Position numbers and translations under genes: made by a program. From Calliphora vicina (taxonomy: Eukaryota > Arthropoda > Insecta > Diptera > Calliphoridae): a DNA stretch of 64,000 nt. This document shows positions 1-11,676 of the stretch, piece after piece. The notes beneath the pieces are model-generated. The model ran no database searches and was not told the origin of the DNA. It saw only the letters and a program-made list of their open reading frames with translations. Each line of letters opens with the position of its first letter. Position 1 is the stretch's first letter. Location of the stretch: the NCBI RefSeq assembly GCF_958450345.1, contig NC_088784.1, forward strand, positions 74,487,747 through 74,551,746, read 5' to 3'.

Positions 1-235
1 GAAGAGGAGGAAACTGTTCTATGTTCTTATTATGGAATGATCTAAATGATCGACTTGAATCGTATAAATCCGTTTTTCAGGGCGATAAATTGGCTCACTA
101 GGAGAGCAAATCAGTCAGCCTCGCGCTCAATAATATTCTTCTCTCGTAACCTTCCTTTATTTTCTTATCTTTTTTCAGGTAATATAAATTGTCTGCTTGC
201 GTACCCAATTGGAGTGATTTGTTCAACCTAACCTA
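1..235 (+). repeat. 3' tail of an RNase-H-class non-LTR retrotransposon
   Basis: The stretch has the same layout as the ends of the elements at 2546-3165 and 14596-16185: an acidic/Cys remnant of the C-terminal zinc-binding region, a pyrimidine-rich part, a TTTTCAGGTAA motif near 173, and a terminal CCTAACCTAAC near 228. The reading frame is broken. It is truncated at the window edge, so nothing is known of the rest of the copy. Confidence 0.55.
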
Positions 236-1205
236 ACTTTATAAATAATTGGATTCTTTTGATCGATTCAAATATTTGTTGCGATATTTTGAGGGATTAC
301 AGATCCTTTGCTACACTTCTGAGGAATTTCATGTCAATCGGATGAGCCAGTTAGTGTATTCAAAATGATAATTCAAAAACAAAACTAGGATCTAGAAAGA
401 CAGTGAAATTATGCTTCATTGAGGAGTGCTAGGAGTGCTTTTAGTTAATCTACCTAGTACAGCTCTACCTAGTATCCTACTACTATGAGTTAAGGTCAAA
501 ACTCTTTTAATGTCCAACGACTTACTTATGAAATGAAAATTATGTGAGCAAGTGTACATCTGACTGGAATTGCTAAAAAACTGTCAATTCTGAGCAGATC
601 ACAGACCATTAAACATATCTATCCTTCATATCATATTTAATTTGTATTATGTTCACACATTTCCTTATGTTTTGTCATCAACTTTGTGGTCTTCCTAGAG
701 ATCCCCCTTTATATTGTACAATTGTCATGAAAAATACGCCAGAAACCAATAATGATTTTTTATAATTTGTTTGGAGCATTTGCAGCCAGAGCTTACATAA
801 TATGTATGATGGTATGTTTAAAAACACATTACCAATCATAGACTCAGACAAACATACAGACATTTCAAATTCACATTAAGAAACAACCAACAATTTGCAA
901 CATTAATCGAATTAGTTTTATATCTTTTTATTACATTTTTCATTGCACATGTGGAACGAGACAACAGTAAGCGGCGGAGTAAGCAACTTGCTGAATGACA
1001 GGCAGTCAGACGGACAGACAGACAAACAGTTTGCTTGTAACATTTCATTTAACATCATACAATAATAATAATAATGATGATGATGAGAATGAGAATGACG
1101 ATGATAGTGTTTTAAGTTTTTTTCTATTTGTATCCTTCCTCTCTCCCACAATTCTATGTTTAGTCCTTTCAATGTACATACAAGTAAAATAATGTCACAT
1201 GAGTG
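236..1205. other. No gene seen; AT-rich with microsatellites
   Basis: No coding or element signature was found. There is a GACA/GACG-type microsatellite at about 1005-1028 and an AAT/GATGAT run at about 1060-1110. The short open frames are low-complexity products of these repeats. Confidence 0.5.
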
Positions 1206-1310
1206 AGAAGTACACACATCCCAGCAGTTCTGGGATTAGCATAACCACTTGTTACATGATTAGATACTAAAGAGTAGTTATTTTAACATGTGCTTGTCCT
1301 AAGGAGTGAC
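1206..1310 (-). repeat. Fragment of an ACTGCTGGG-ended dispersed repeat
   Basis: Read on the minus strand, this matches parts of the repeats at 3590-3885 and 59330-59660. It shares TTAGGACA, ATGTTAAAATAACT, TAATNATGTAACAAGTGG and the terminal AGAACTGCTGGG. The family is not recognised. Confidence 0.5.
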
Positions 1311-1585
1311 TCTCTCCTTAGGACACTTACAAGTAGTCAATGTCTCCATTTGGCTGACTTTATACATTTTTGGGTCTTTTGACTCGTATATACTCTTTGT
1401 AATACAAAGGGATTTAAATTGGTTACTTGTCACTTTAGTGTCTCATAGTAATAAAGAGTGTATTCATTTAAAAGTTTATAGTGCTGAATGTTTCATCACC
1501 ACTGTCCTTTGTTAGACCAATATGTAGTCATTGCAATAGTCTAATTATATTTTAGTTTAAATGATAAAGTCAAATTACATACGTA

Positions 1586-1862
1586 TTACTGTCCTTTAAG
1601 AGTGACTTTGAAAATATTAAAGTTATCTAAGTCGGTCAATTGAACTACGTGCCAAAACAACTGCTCATCTTTTGAGGCCAAGATCGAACCCAGAGAGAGC
1701 ATTCTGCATCGATCGAAACAAATGGTAGTCGGATGGGGTAAGGTCTGGACTATAAAGCGGTTGAGGCAAAACTTCGCAACCACTTCATTTTAAATACTTT
1801 TTAACAGGTATTGCAACATGATGCCGAGCGTTTTTATGATGGAATATTACGATTTCATGTCT
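1586..1862 (-). pseudogene. Mariner family 1 transposase, C-terminal fragment
   Basis: Minus-strand translation gives the tail of a D,D34D mariner transposase. Visible blocks are a leucine/proline stretch equivalent to the PHPPYSPD region (here QTLPHPTTICFDRC), then ASKDEQLFW. The frame shifts at several places and the third catalytic Asp region is altered. The fragment stops abruptly at 1862, where the non-LTR sequence begins, so one element inserted into or recombined with the other. It cannot encode an active enzyme. Confidence 0.75.
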
Positions 1863-2545
1863 GGTGCAGGAATGCCGGGCACCCTTAAATGAAAAGGCGG
1901 GACATTCAATAGTTGTACTCTCTTGGGTACGTGGAAACAGGAATAATGAAGGCATAATTGTATTGCTGATAACTTGGCGAGGACAGGAGCCTCGATGTCG
2001 GAAGATGATATAGACTTCCTATGTGGCATTCCGCTATCGACATGTAAACAACGGATAAATAATGCATCACAGCTGGAAAAAAATATAAGTTTGTAGGCCT
2101 TCTAAAAGGCATACTTACACATTCTAAAATATCCTATACTCATTCCACTCTGCCTGCTCTTACAAGGTGTTCAAGAAGCCCTATGAATCCCTACTCGGTT
2201 TACAACGAATACGACTCAGCAACATGGTGGCGATAATCACCATGCTGCAAGACTTGGGCTGTCAAACCATGACTTCTGTAGGAGTTGTCAAAATGAGGAG
2301 GAGCAAGAAATCTTCATACACTTCTTCTGTAACTGCCCGGCACTGGGTGATCTGCGTGCCAGGCTCTTAGGAGAAAGATGCTTTACCAGCCTTTCCGAAT
2401 TATCTGAGAAGGAATTAAGATGCATAGATGCCTTTATAAGGAAAAGCAGATGATTAGTTAGATGGCACTTCATAGTGACCTCGTATCTGTCGCATGGCCT
2501 GCGCTCTCTGAACTTCTTCTCTACTCTAACTCATCTAATTTATAT
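1863..2545 (+). pseudogene. Non-LTR retrotransposon remnant: RNase H end and zinc-binding tail
   Basis: The first 180 bases match the RNase H coding part of the element at 14596-16185 (CRNAGHP block, the WVRG-H-like stretch, then DDIDFLCGIPLS). At about 2270-2450 an open stretch encodes a Cys/His tail, SCQNEEEQEIFIHFFCNCPA, followed by LGDLRARLLGERCF. The C-x(n)-H-x4-C spacing is typical of the C-terminal zinc-binding region of I/R1-type elements. Stops and a shift interrupt the RNase H part. This is a dead copy. Confidence 0.7.
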
Positions 2546-3165
2546 CTAAAACTTCCCGAACGATATGGCCCCGACTGAATCGGGGACGAACAACATATCT
2601 TCTTGGCTTTACACGCTCACAATTGAGTGGTGTAGTGGCGGTGAAACTATTTTTTATCTTCTGTGTCACTGTCCTGCATTAGGAGATCTACGTCTAAGGT
2701 TTCTGGGACACCGTTCCCTAAATAGTCTTTCTGAGCTCTCGAATATGAGACCTGAGGGCATTAACCTGTATAAGGAGAAGTAATTGGTTAAAAAGACCAG
2801 ACACGGGGATCTCTTTAGAGTAACGCAATTAACTGCCGACTCATTGTCACACAACTTTTTTTTAAATCGCCTCCCTCTCTCTTTCCTTTGACATCTCCTT
2901 CTTAACTTTTTCAATCTTCTCCTTCTCTCTTTTCACTTATATCTGTTCCTCTTTTTCTGTATTTTCTACTTTCAGGTAACACAAAGGGACCATTTCTTGG
3001 ACCCACGTGAGCTGCTATTCTTTTCATTCATTTCGTTGCTGCCTGGAAACCTAACCTATATCCTGGAAACCTAACCTATATCTCATATCAACCCTACTTT
3101 CACTAGCCTTACCACTCAACTTATCGCCTTCCCTCTTCTCTATTTTCTTTATCTTCCTCAGGTAA
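2546..3165 (+). pseudogene. Second non-LTR copy, 3' end with duplicated tail
   Basis: It starts again in the same family just upstream of the zinc-binding region (GETIFYLLCHCPALGDLRLR at about 2640-2700, open to a stop at 2781). It ends with the family's AGGTAACACAAAGGGACC motif near 2974 and a CCTAACCTATA tail. A 20-base tail unit is repeated in tandem at about 3043-3080, and a further AGGTAACACAATGGGA motif follows at about 3160. At least two, perhaps three, 3' ends are therefore stacked in the same orientation. Confidence 0.65.
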
Positions 3166-3512
3166 CACAATGGGAAGAACTAATGGATCCATATTCTGGG
3201 CGTTTTTCGGCCAATGTTCGCTTCAAACAAATCAGTTGCGTTCGGTACAGGTTACCTGTGATGGTCTGGTCAAATTTCAGCAGCTCATAACAGATAGGAC
3301 CCTTTTGCTCCCACCAAATACATAGAATTACCTTGGCGCCATGGATGTTTGGTGTCGTTTCGACTGGTTGGCCGGATTTCACATACGATCTCTTACTCTT
3401 CGGGTTATTGTAATGGATCCATTTTTCATCACAAGTAATAATTCGGTGCAAAATTTATTTCAAAAGATAAGCCATTTATTATAAATATCGCAGTTTTAAG
3501 TCATGCGCTCAA
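3166..3512 (-). pseudogene. Mariner family 1 transposase, central fragment plus terminal repeat
   Basis: The minus strand encodes HRIITCDEKWIHYNNPKSKR, which contains the first catalytic Asp in the DEKW motif, then NIHGAKVILCIWWEQKGPIC and the YELLK block up to EKRPEY. The catalytic core is open for about 97 codons. The N-terminal HTH region is missing: directly beyond the core, at about 3485-3512, comes a decayed terminal repeat (GCAGTTTTAAGTCATGCGCT), so the copy is internally deleted. The non-LTR tail adjoins it at 3165. Confidence 0.8.
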
Positions 3513-3589
3513 TAATAAATACATTTTTTACCTTTCAAACTAACTTTTTGAAAATCGGTTCGAAAATTGCTCTTTGTAGCTGGTATCTT

Positions 3590-3885
3590 GTTGGGTTGAG
3601 TACTAGGAGGTGTCTTTTCGACGGATTACTTGATTATTATGTAGCTAGTCAAGTAACCAGTTAGGCAACTAGTAAGGCTACTGACTCTATGTAATCGGTA
3701 TGTGAACTACTTCGGACCAGCTATCAGACAGTCTCTTTGTAATCTATGTAGGGCCGTCATTTAGAACACGTGTCAAAATAACTATTCACGTAGCTAATTA
3801 TGCAACTAGAGGTGACCCTATATGTTAGGTAAACTAACTAGTTCGGGTCAGTCATCCAAAACTGCTGGGTACCCCCTTATATACA
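3590..3885 (+). repeat. ACTGCTGGG-ended dispersed repeat, copy 2
   Basis: It matches 59330-59660 over most of its length: GAGTACTAG at the left, CAAGTAACCAGTTAGG in the middle, CTAGTTCGGG and AACTGCTGGG at the right. No coding capacity and no clear target duplication were seen. It may be a non-autonomous element. Confidence 0.6.
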
Positions 3886-4585
3886 AATGTTTGTATATCT
3901 GTTTGTGTGAATGGGAAATATTGAAAAAATGGAACAAACCATCAATTTGCTATTAATGCAATGTGGTAAATGTCAATTACGTGTTATTTTATTTTCAATT
4001 TATTTTTATGTGAATTTTATAGCAAATAAGTACGAATCTACAACAACTAATGACAGAAATAATCATATATGGGGATTGGCGTTTAAAAAAAATATATAGG
4101 AAATTAAATTTCAAAAAAAACTTGATTTTTTCTGTTAATGAAGGTAATAAATACCTATACATACTCATAAATGACCATTTCAAAATCAAATTTCAGAAAA
4201 AACTAAAAATTTTCAAATATGTAAGTTTATGGGTAAAATGGTTAAGGAATACTTAAAGGTATTTCTAGTTAGAAGAAATGCTTGGATATGCTTTCCATTC
4301 AGAACTTTTGAAATTCATGTCGTCGTTAGAATTTTCAACATAGACAATAACTAGATAGGTAACTGAGAGCCAAAAACCTAAGTCTGTTGTCAAAAACCTA
4401 ATTCATGAGAATGTATTGCGTGTATTTTGTTATTGTATGTGTGAAAAGAGAGTAATTTTTCAATATATCTCTCCTTCCGTTCTATGTGTTTATTCTATGA
4501 TTTTCAATAACTTGAATATTTTCCAACCGTATTTTATTTTAATATCTTATTAATAAATATAAACTGGTATCTTATTTTTATTCAG
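3886..4585. other. No feature recognised
   Basis: AT-rich sequence with no coding signature or recognisable element. The motif GTGTATTTTGTTATTG near 4420 recurs in the MITE loop near 6104. Confidence 0.4.
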
Positions 4586-4587
4586 TA

Positions 4588-5665
4588 CTAGTTTAACCCG
4601 GTGCGCTTCGCTACCTTTATCGTAGTAAAATAAAAAAAATTTAAAGGATTTTATAAAAAATCAAATGGATTAACTAATACCAGAATATTTTGTTAGTTTT
4701 TAATTGTATACCATGCTTTTGTCATTGAAAGTTTACAAAATATACTTAAAAAATCTTGATACTATGGGCAAGTTTTGATCCAGCCTTACTAAACGAAGTA
4801 TGAAAACTCTGTTTATAGTAATTCCCAGAATATTTTAATGGAGGTCCTAAACCCACAGTTCCGATCTAGACCAGTTTTAGCTAAACTTCGTACAGTGATA
4901 AATTGATTCATACAAAGTATAAGTACTTTACAATTATAGTTTTACAGATATTCGAAATTAACTAATTACTTTCTATGGGAGGTGCCACGCCCACTAATTC
5001 AATCTCAAGCATTTGCAGCCAAACTATGTAAAATCTGGACAAAGTTTGAAGCATCTCGCAATTAAGTTCTCAAAATATTTATAAATAACTATTAACTTTG
5101 TATGGGAGGTGAGTCACCCCCTGTTAAGATCCCTCCCGTTTTTGGTTAAACTTCATGCAGTGATAAGAAATTGAATAATGTAAAGTTTGAAAGTAAAGAC
5201 TTCCACAATTATAGTTCTACAGATATTCGAAATTACTATTTACTTTGTATGAGAGGTGCCACGCCCACTAATCAAATTTCGCTTATTTACAGCGAAACTA
5301 TGAAAAATTATAAGAAAGGTTGAAGCATCTTGCAATTATAGATCTCAAAATATTTAGAAATAACTATTTACTTTGTATGGGAGGTAAGTCATCCCCTGTT
5401 CCGATCCCTCCCGATTTTGGTAAAACTTCATGCAGTGATAAGAAATTGATTTGTATAATCTTTGAAGACTTTCACAATTATAGTTCACCAGACATTCCAT
5501 AATAACTATTAACTTTGTACGGGAGGTTCCACGCCCACTTAAAATTTCAAAATAAAAGGTAGTCTATTGTTCTTACAGAAAAAATTACAAGAGTGTCGGT
5601 CCAGTGGTTTAACCACGTATAAGGCACAAACAAACATACATTAATTTTTATATATATAGAATACG
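4588..5665 (+). repeat. 1.1-kb repeat with internal ~270-bp tandem units
   Basis: It begins with ACTAGTTTAACCCGGTGCGC and ends in a run resembling ACAAACATACATTAATTTTT plus a short TA tract. Inside, units of about 270 bp repeat. The landmark GGTGCCACGCCCACT occurs at 4981 and 5255, and its variant GGTTCCACGCCCACT at 5524. Each unit also contains a second half with GGGAGGTGAGTCACCCCC-type sequence. Such ends are common in dipteran dispersed repeats; the class is not clear to me. Confidence 0.6.
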
Positions 5666-6034
5666 CTATCTTAAACACGGGAATTTTTTTATGAGCTTTC
5701 AAATACAAAAAAAGTAAATTCGTTGAAAAATAATTCGGTATCTCGGGAACTATTGGAGATATTATAATTTTCCATGAAGAATAATATAAAATTTGAATTA
5801 ATGTAAAATTTTAACGGTTGAAGATATCACAACATAATTTGGAACAAATCTAGATCCAAATGTCCTTAAATCAATGGCATTAGAAGTTTTAACATTTTTT
5901 ATTTCCAAATCCGAAATTCCTAAAACGGGGAAAATGTGTTCCAAAAACTGAGTTTTTTTTTGGAAAAGCGGCTATTGTGACGTTATTTACCGTGTGATAG
6001 TAAAATAACTTTGTGAGTAATTAAGAAACATATA

Positions 6035-6183
6035 AGCGGAGTTCACTGTTAAGTGCGAATGGTATTGCATCATTGCAAATGCAAAATTGTAAATATTTTT
6101 GTGTGTATTTTGTTATTGGATTACGGTAAAATGTTGCATTTGCAATGATGCTAGACCATTCGCACTTAACAGTGAATACCGCT
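6035..6183. mobile_element. 149-bp foldback MITE
   Basis: The ends are near-perfect inverted repeats of over 50 bases: AGCGG then TTCACTGTTAAGTGCGAATG and TGCATCATTGCAAATGCAA on the left, and the reverse complement on the right (ending CCGCT). The loop is AT-rich. The flanks read ATA on both sides, a possible short target duplication. The related repeat at 48820-48900 lacks this insert. Confidence 0.8.
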
Positions 6184-6457
6184 ATAGTGTTATACAAATA
6201 TGGAGCTTTTTCGAGGATCGGTGATTTGCGTTTTTAGAATTTTTTATTCAAACCTATACATGTTCCAACTGTGAATTCGTGTAACTTCTTATAGGGACGA
6301 GATAACTATTAGCAAGTGGTTTTTATTTTATTCAAAATTTTATAAGAAATATAGCTGATATTGTGAAAAAAAATCTCGGCCCGCCAAAACTAAAAAATAT
6401 CGAGCAAAATAAATAAATAAACCTAAATATTTTTTGAAGTATTACAAAGACTACATA

Positions 6458-8008
6458 CAGTATTAGCCATAACTAAAGCACCCCCTCAATAGATTTTTTC
6501 AAAACATAATTTTTTTGATAAAAAATGCTTTTTTGAATTCTGATAATGTTCACATAACATTCATTTAGTAAACATCTTATAAGCACCCCCTTATAAGATG
6601 TTTAAAAATTTTACTACGTTACTGTATATTTGCATTGTGTATTGATGGGACTGACAGCGAATGGATTTAAAAATTCCAGAAGATAAAAATAAAGGAAGGC
6701 GTAGTGCGTATAATTTAAGTTTTATACAGTTTATTGTAATAAAAACAATGGCATGGAAAAAGTACTCCAGTGAATTTAAAATTAAAGTTATTGAAGACTG
6801 GAAGACGGGTTTATCACGACATGAATTGAGTAAATAATTTTCAATTAACAGATCAGTTTTTTTCAGGCTCATTTCAAAGTTTTTGCAGACTGGTCGCATA
6901 TCAACGGTGCATTCTGGAGGACGTCCGCAAAACAAAACACGATATTATGATTCCTTGATCAAAAGAGCAATTCAAAAATATCCTATAGCATAATCTAGTC
7001 AAGTATGAACAATTTTAAGATTATGCGTTAGCGAAAGAACAATCCGTTGAAGAGCAGTAGAAGTCGGATTATTCAGTTGATGACCAGCAAAAAAACCCAT
7101 TATATCAGCTAAGAACAAGAAAGCTAGACTGGAGTTTGCCAAAGCGCACATCGACTAGAGTGTCCAAAAATGGAAGACAGTACTGTTTACTGATTAATCC
7201 AAATACAACATAAAAAGTTCCGATGGAATAAGGCGTGTACGCAGACCAAAAGGAGAAAGACTGAATCCTAAGTATTGCAAAGGAACAACTAAACATGGAG
7301 GAGGCAATGTAATGGTCTGGGGTGTCTTTTCTGGTCAAGGAATTGGGCCAATTCATAAAATAAATGGGATTATGGATCATTTCATGTACCGTGATATAAT
7401 GAAAGATGTAATGTTGCCTTATGCCAGTGAAGAGATGCCACTTAAAGGGAGCTTCCAACAGGATAAAGATTCTAAGCACACTTCCAAAATTTGTAAGACT
7501 TGGCTACAAAGCAATAAAATTCAAGTTATTCATTGGACTCCTCAATCTCCCAATATCAATCCTATTGAGAACTTGAGGGATATTGTTAATATGAAAATAA
7601 AACGTGAAAATTGCCGAAATAAGGATCGGAAATTTTCACGATTTATTCCAAGCCGTTAAAATAGTCTGGGAAGGAATATTGCAAGACAAGATAAAAAATT
7701 TAATAATTTCTATGCCTAAGTGATGTGCTTGTTTCATCCAATGCAAAGGATTTGCAACAAAATAGTAATTAAAATTAGTGTTATATTATATCCATCAAGG
7801 GGTGCTTTAGTTTTGTCCGTTTAATTTTCTACCTTAAAATATTTTTTGATTTTATGTTACCACTTATGAAAAGTATTTGTTTATCAATAATAAACATATT
7901 AACTAATGAAAATAATACATAATCGAAATTTATAACTTTGTTTTTATAAAAGAAAATATAATATGAAAAAAATTCACTGAGAGGGTGCTTTAGTTATGGC
8001 CGATACTG
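6458..8008 (+). mobile_element. Tc1-like transposon with degenerate transposase
   Basis: The element is bounded by TA dinucleotides (6456-6457 and 8009-8010). Its terminal inverted repeats start CAGTATTAGCCATAACTAAA on the left and CAGTATCGGCCATAACTAAA on the right. Second, internal copies of the end motif (AAGCACCCCCTTA near 6583, AAGGGGTGCTTTAG near 7798) give a double-repeat (IR/DR) layout. The transposase starts at 6748 (MAWKKYSSEFKIKVIEDWKT) and has an HTH region, a LFTD motif where the usual DES reads D-stop, then an open stretch 7312-7659 with GSFQQDKDSKHTS (second Asp) and SPNINPIENL (Glu of the DD34E triad). Several stops interrupt it, so it is dead. It is inserted in the family H repeat. 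Confidence 0.9.
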
Positions 8009-8139
8009 TATGTTGCAAGTCTTTTATAGAAGTTTTCAAGGACTATTTATATTTTAAATTTCAGTTCATTCGGATCATAAATAGATTTTTTGCGATTTTT
8101 TTTAAAAAAAATTTGGTGACGTGTAATTTTGCTCATTAA

Positions 8140-9272
8140 CCCATTTCGCTCCGAGATAAAATTTTTATTTATTTTTTTAAATTAAAAAAAAAAAATTATT
8201 TGGAATTATCTGGACTATAATATTCTGAATAAGTTTTGCTTAAAATTCATAAGAGTAAGGAAATAGAGCTCATTCGCCTAAAAATTGCCAAATAATTGTT
8301 TTTTCTCGAAAATTTCAAAATTTAAATCACAGGTACGGAAAAACTATAAGAGATATTTTCATAATTTTTTCACACTTTTATTCCCTATTATGTTCTCAAT
8401 AAATCCCAATGAGATGATCAAAAAATTCTGAAATTTGTTTAACAAAATTTTTAAAAATTTGGAAAATGGAGTTTTGAAACTGCCGTTAAAAAATTTTTAT
8501 TTTTTTGTTCATACCTAAGAATAGGTTTACGGTATCCTACGAAGACAAAAACTCATATACAAGTAAATATGGACATATTTTAAGTAAAAATTAGCTTTTA
8601 TTTTAATATTTATCAAAATATGTTAATTTTGTTCCTACCTTTCTTGTCTCAGGCAACTAGACCTGAGACACGTTAATGGCCTGGCGAATTTTTAATAACT
8701 TTAACATTTTTTGGCCATTTTTTTGTTTTTTATGTCTCATTAGAACGACAATTGCGTACACATTTCTATTCTTTTAAATTAAATTGCAAAAGTAATTTTT
8801 TAATGGCAAAATTTCTACGAAAACTGAAAAAATGCATTTTTTTCCCCTTGTAAATGCATCTCAAAACTTCAGAGGGTTTGCGGCACGTCTTATCCCCAAC
8901 CGATTTACCTAAAATTTTTTCAGGCTGATTTTTTTACTAATGTTCACCAAACTGGAGGGTGAGAATGGCCAAAATCCAACTTTTGTTTATTAAGGGCCAC
9001 CCTAGTATACACATTAACCCGCATTTGCATGTAAAGCATGGTTTTTATGTTTTATGAAATTACAGTTACATATGTTGGCAATAATTCCTCATATTTATTA
9101 TTTTAATTTGAGGGGACTGTTCACGTCGGGATATAGTTTTTTATTAGCTAAAAGATGAGACCTAACATTCATACCAACATTTTTCAGAAATTCCACCTTT
9201 TTCACATATAAACATTTTTTGGAAAAATTTTATTTTTACTGTTCCAAAAATCGAACAGCGGAGCGAAATGGG
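8140..9272. mobile_element. Non-autonomous piggyBac-like element, TTAA-flanked
   Basis: TTAA lies on both sides (8136-8139, 9273-9276). The ends are perfect 14-base inverted repeats, CCCATTTCGCTCCG. The H repeat continues across the two TTAA copies, as the uninterrupted relative at 20085 (TAATTTAGCGTAAAG) shows. CCC ends and TTAA duplication are the signature of the piggyBac superfamily. No transposase is visible in 1133 bp. An inverted relative is found at about 49150-49930. Confidence 0.8.
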
Positions 9273-9480
9273 TTAAGCGTAAAGAGCTTTATTTTTTACT
9301 TTGGTGTCTTTGGTGACCCCCAATAATAAAAAATGTTCGTAGACTTTTTCAATCCTTAAATGTTCTTTTTGAAAGGACTTTTTTTGATTTTCTTGAAGAG
9401 AGGGTGAAATTGAACCATAAAGAAAGGAGATAGAGGCTGAGATCTTCCACAGAAATGATCCTCATCAAATTCCACAATAT

Positions 9481-10600
9481 AACTCTGACTATAAGAATTC
9501 TCTCAGACATTAACTTACAACATGTTTTTTCATTTATATAAAATTAAAACTTTGACGCACTGTAAAAAAAATTCAGACCAGCTGGACTATAAATTTATTC
9601 TGAAAGAATGATCTACTTGACATGACCTTTTAGTATTATAGGGTTAAAAGGTCAGTGTAATTAATAACGTGATAAAATTGTACGTAAACAAGTTTTATAT
9701 GAATCTAAATCGTTCTATCAACTTTTGTGAGGATCGATCCATAATTGACCGTACTCTGCTTATAACCCCTATATCAGAAAAGATAAGAACAATTCAAACT
9801 TCAGATAAGAACAATTTTTCAAAACTATTTCTTTGAAAATTGTTTATTAATTGTGCAATTAAGTCTAAATTAAGAATCACTCATATTATTTTGAAAATAA
9901 ATAATTTATTACAATTTATTCTTAATGTAAACTAACTATACTTGTAGAAATTGTAATTGCTTTTACTAAAACTTAATTTTGTTTAAGTTATTTATTAATT
10001 TTCACACTTCTAACTGCCTAACTAATTGAACGATTAATTTTATGTCTAATTATCTAATAATTTAAATAAAAGAATATTATTTAATTATAGCCTTTGTAAA
10101 TATTTCATTTCAAACTCAACAATAATGTCTTTGTCTAAAATTTCAATACGAACTTTAGTTGTAACCTTTTAATTTCCAAGAAAATCATTTCCTCAATTAA
10201 ATCCATTTATTTCTAATGGTTTCTAAGAATGTAAAAGTCAATGTTTGTGTGTGTCTATATGCCAGTATAGAAGTTCCAAAGGGGCTTATGGTTTTGTGTT
10301 ATTTGTCTTTGCGGTTGTAATGAATTTTGTAATCATCATCATTATTATTAATATGAGTATTATTACAGTTACGATGATTATTATGATTTTAGTCTTATTG
10401 GTCAATATAATTAAATAACATTCTGTATTAACTAATACTCTGGTAATTGTTTTCATTAATATTATTTTGCTAAAGGGCATTTCAACAAGAGCTATCAAAT
10501 TTTCTCGGTTATTTGTAATTAGCCAATAAATCTAGTTGGGATTTACAACATTCTTACAACCTTTAATTAAAAATAGATTTTGTATTTCCTTTTGTTTGGG
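9481..10600. other. No gene seen
   Basis: AT-rich sequence without recognised elements. It contains a short ATC/ATT microsatellite at about 10335-10370, whose minus strand gives a spurious Ile-rich open frame. A GACA-type run sits at about 10619-10640. Confidence 0.4.
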
Positions 10601-10671
10601 CCCTATTGTGTTTTCAACAGACAGACGGACGGACAGACATAGCTAAATCGTCTTAAAATCTTAAACACTGA

Positions 10672-11224
10672 GGCCCATAATCATAGTCAGAAATAAAGTA
10701 TATTTTAATAGAAATAAAGTCGTCTTTACTTAAGAGTGGACTTTAGGTCTACCATAGACAAGTTAAAGTATATTTTTGACGTTAAAGTCGACTGTAAATA
10801 TAAAACTAGCTGAAGCTGTTATTAACTCATTTAACAACAGCATCAGAGATTTTGCAATTATTGAACAGTTATCAATAAAATTAGTACCAAAATATTCTAA
10901 ATATGATATTAATCTTATCTTTTTCATTTGTCCACCACAAAAAAACTTTTTTTCTTTAGTTGTCCCGGTGACTTTTATTGTTTACCTTTTTGGTTTTTGT
11001 TTTAATTTTCTATGTCAGCTGTTCAGCGGTGCCACTTGTCTGTATTTTGTTGTATATTGTATGAAAACATTTTCTACATTTGAGGTGGCACCCAGTTAAA
11101 GTCGGTTCAATTTAAAACATACTTTAATTTTGACTATAGTTGGGAAATAATATAAAGCGGGTTTTTAATTTAAAGTTGTTTTTTAAAAAGAACCGACTTT
11201 AGTGTTTGACTATGATTATGGGCC
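10672..11224. mobile_element. 553-bp MITE with GGCCC ends
   Basis: The terminal inverted repeats read GGCCCATAATCATAGTCA on the left and the same on the reverse strand at the right. The flanks are TGA on both sides (10669-10671 and 11225-11227), a possible 3-bp target duplication. Internal bases near both ends carry further AAAGT-rich inverted stretches. The open frame inside looks like chance. The 3-bp duplication hints at PIF/Harbinger, but the TGA target is not the usual TWA. Confidence 0.75.
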
Positions 11225-11227
11225 TGA

Positions 11228-11573
11228 ATGTTTAAGCTGCTAATATTAACATGAAAGCTCTAGCATTCGAATATAGTAGTTGTCCGATAAGATCGTTGTA
11301 GAAGGTTCACGAAAGATGGCGTGTGTATAAGTAGTGGCAGAGGTTGCAGTCGTGGATGAGTTTATTATAAGCGCTGTTAGAGTTAACATCAACTGTCTTG
11401 TACATTATAAAGTGTGTGACTATTTAATTTTGTTGTTGTTCTACATTTGAATCAATAAAGAGTTGTTACAAATTTTAAACTACTAAACTGCTTTAATTTG
11501 CAATCAAAAGTATCCGGTTTATTTAAAGGAAATAAACCCCCCGTTTTTAAAAGGTAAAAACTTAACAATATAT
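11228..11573 (+). repeat. LTR fragment (same family as the solo LTRs)
   Basis: It carries the downstream half of the LTR seen complete at 14015-14591: GTGGCAGAGGTTGCAGTCGT, TTAACATCAACTG, an AATAAAGAGTTGTTACAA polyadenylation-like segment, then the TATCCGGTTTATTTAAAGGA block and a terminal ACTTAACA. The upstream half is absent or too diverged. Confidence 0.65.
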
Positions 11574-11676
11574 TTACTTTTGTGGGTTTGCGATGAATAT
11601 TTCGATGTGTTACAAACGGAATGACAAAATCAATATACCCGCCATATTTTTTGATGGTGGGTATACAAATTATTAA

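Larger units (their letters stand above)
5690..9480 (+). repeat. Family H repeat, split by three nested insertions
   Basis: The host sequence is at 5690-6034, 6184-6457, 8009-8139 and 9273-9480. It aligns to 48590-50380 and in part to 19720-20250 (shared blocks: GGAACTATTGGAGATAT, CCTAAAACGGGGAAAA, TTCAGCTCATTCGGATCATA in the variants seen, TTTGGTGTCTTTGGTGA). The three gaps are filled by the MITE at 6035-6183, the Tc1-like element at 6458-8008 and the piggyBac-like element at 8140-9272. The family itself is not recognised and has no coding region. Confidence 0.7.

Noticed and set aside
1292..1324. Hairpin TGTCCTAAGGAG / CTCCTTAGGACA
   Set aside because: It marks the edge of a reversed fragment of the ACTGCTGGG repeat next to similar sequence; there is no promoter, terminator or RNA context.
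10776..11099. 107-codon open frame in the 553-bp MITE
   Set aside because: No similarity to any transposase, and it sits between the terminal repeats of a short non-autonomous element; probably chance.
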